Source: Bagarius yarrelli (Eukaryota; Chordata; Actinopteri; Siluriformes; Sisoridae). Taken from it: DNA of 64,000 nucleotides. How positions within the stretch are numbered: position 1 is the stretch's first letter; each line of letters starts with the position of its first letter. The notes beneath the pieces are model-generated. The model was given only the letters and a program-made list of their open reading frames with translations, was not told the origin of the DNA and did not search any database. This document shows positions 63,340 to 64,000 of the stretch, piece after piece. The stretch lies in NCBI GenBank assembly GCA_005784505.1, contig VCAZ01000288.1, forward strand, positions 1-64,000. Direction: 5' to 3'. The translations under genes were made by a program, and so were the position numbers.

Positions 63340-64000
63340 GTGAGACCCGACACTTTCTTAAAGGAGACAAGCGGGATAAAACGCCCAACTCTTTCACTGT
63401 AGCGTGTCAGATTTTGCTGGAAAAGAGTGCAGGTCTGTCAAAGAAAGGAGTGACCCTGTGAAAAGAACAGTTTTCAGTTTCCACAGACATGTTCAGGAAT
63501 CAAAAACACAACAAAACAGTTTGCCCCGTTTTTTTTTAGTCCAGCATTAATTATTACATTTTACATGCAAACCTGATATTAAATTTTATGGATTGACAAT
63601 TAATTCACTATTCTTTTAGAGAAGAACAACAAACTAAGAAAGAAAGGGAATTTTCTTTAAAAGGCTATGTAATAAACATTATATACTCAAAAGTTTTGTG
63701 GGCTTTTCTTTAGCACACCCATAAGTGTATCCTCCTCAAACTGTTAAACTGCGAGGCTTAGAGCTCAATTCCGATTTCTTTTTTAGATCAGATTTTTTTG
63801 TAAAGCTGTTTACATTATTGTTTTACATGTGGCCTTTAGAATATTTCCAGTGTGAACCAAACACAGGCTTGAACTGACTCACAGGCTGTGTAAGGATGTG
63901 GAGCCGGAAGTGGTGTGACCGTACCATGAACACCTTCAGTGTAATTTTTTAGATATCAATTGTTTGTGGTTACATGCCAATGCAGAATAAAGAGCATGTC
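63340..64000. other. Flanking sequence, nothing recognised
   Basis: AT-rich sequence after the possible plus-strand first exon. I see no conserved coding block or clear repeat in it; it would be the first intron of the divergent gene if that gene is real. Confidence 0.4.

Noticed and set aside
63123..63461. 112-codon plus-strand open frame over the promoter
   Set aside because: It begins in pyrimidine/proline repeats and runs across the MAVNYLQLGMGK start in another frame; composition explains it.

Overview
This window is vertebrate nuclear DNA, almost certainly from a teleost fish. The genes are split by long AT-rich introns with GT-AG borders. The introns hold many microsatellites, tRNA-headed SINEs with the fish-type '...ctctggataagggcgtc...' tail, hAT and Tc1/mariner miniature elements, and other fish-style repeats. 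The SINE types suggest an ostariophysan (catfish/characin/minnow group), but that is only an impression.

One gene fills nearly the whole window. It is a DLG1 (SAP97/hDlg) MAGUK scaffold gene on the minus strand, from its L27-type start codon at 62625 down to a guanylate-kinase-like exon ending at 932. The last exon or exons, about 55-60 residues, lie beyond the left edge. I could place the exons for L27, the proline-rich linker inserts (I1A, I1B), PDZ1, PDZ2, PDZ3, SH3, the alternative hook inserts (I2, I3) and most of the GK domain, nearly all with matching splice phases. DLG1 is preferred over DLG2/3/4 because of the MPVRKK L27 start, the [19 protein letters not shown] stretch in GK and the I2/I3 hook exons.

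Layout from right to left (5' to 3' of the gene): a GC-rich, probably bidirectional promoter (62.6-63.35 kb) with a possible 12-codon first exon of an unknown gene on the plus strand; L27 exons (62.6, 60.7, 52.4 kb); a palmitoylation-type CxC alternative first exon (43.4 kb); the common linker exon (35.7 kb); three further alternative first exons (30.8, 27.8, 25.1 kb); I1A, I1B and the pre-PDZ1 exon (22.7-20.7 kb); PDZ1-PDZ2 (18.9-16.1 kb); PDZ3 (12.0-11.1 kb); a possible short-form first exon (9.8 kb); SH3 (8.3-7.6 kb); hook (7.2-3.6 kb); GK (2.5-0.9 kb). Two extra in-phase cassette-exon candidates, at 50.9 and 32.3 kb, match no DLG exon I know.

The main points of interest are: (1) at least five alternative N-termini, all joining in phase 0, so one locus can make L27-oligomerising, lipid-anchored and other forms; (2) five reading-frame disruptions, all in the PDZ3-hook-GK half and none in the L27-PDZ2 half, which could be long-read errors or real decay of a duplicated 3' end; (3) a (UG)31 tract directly against the acceptor of the exon before SH3, resembling CFTR exon 9; (4) the two unexplained cassette exons and the possible SH3-GK-only start. 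No bacterial, viral, CRISPR or toxin features were seen.
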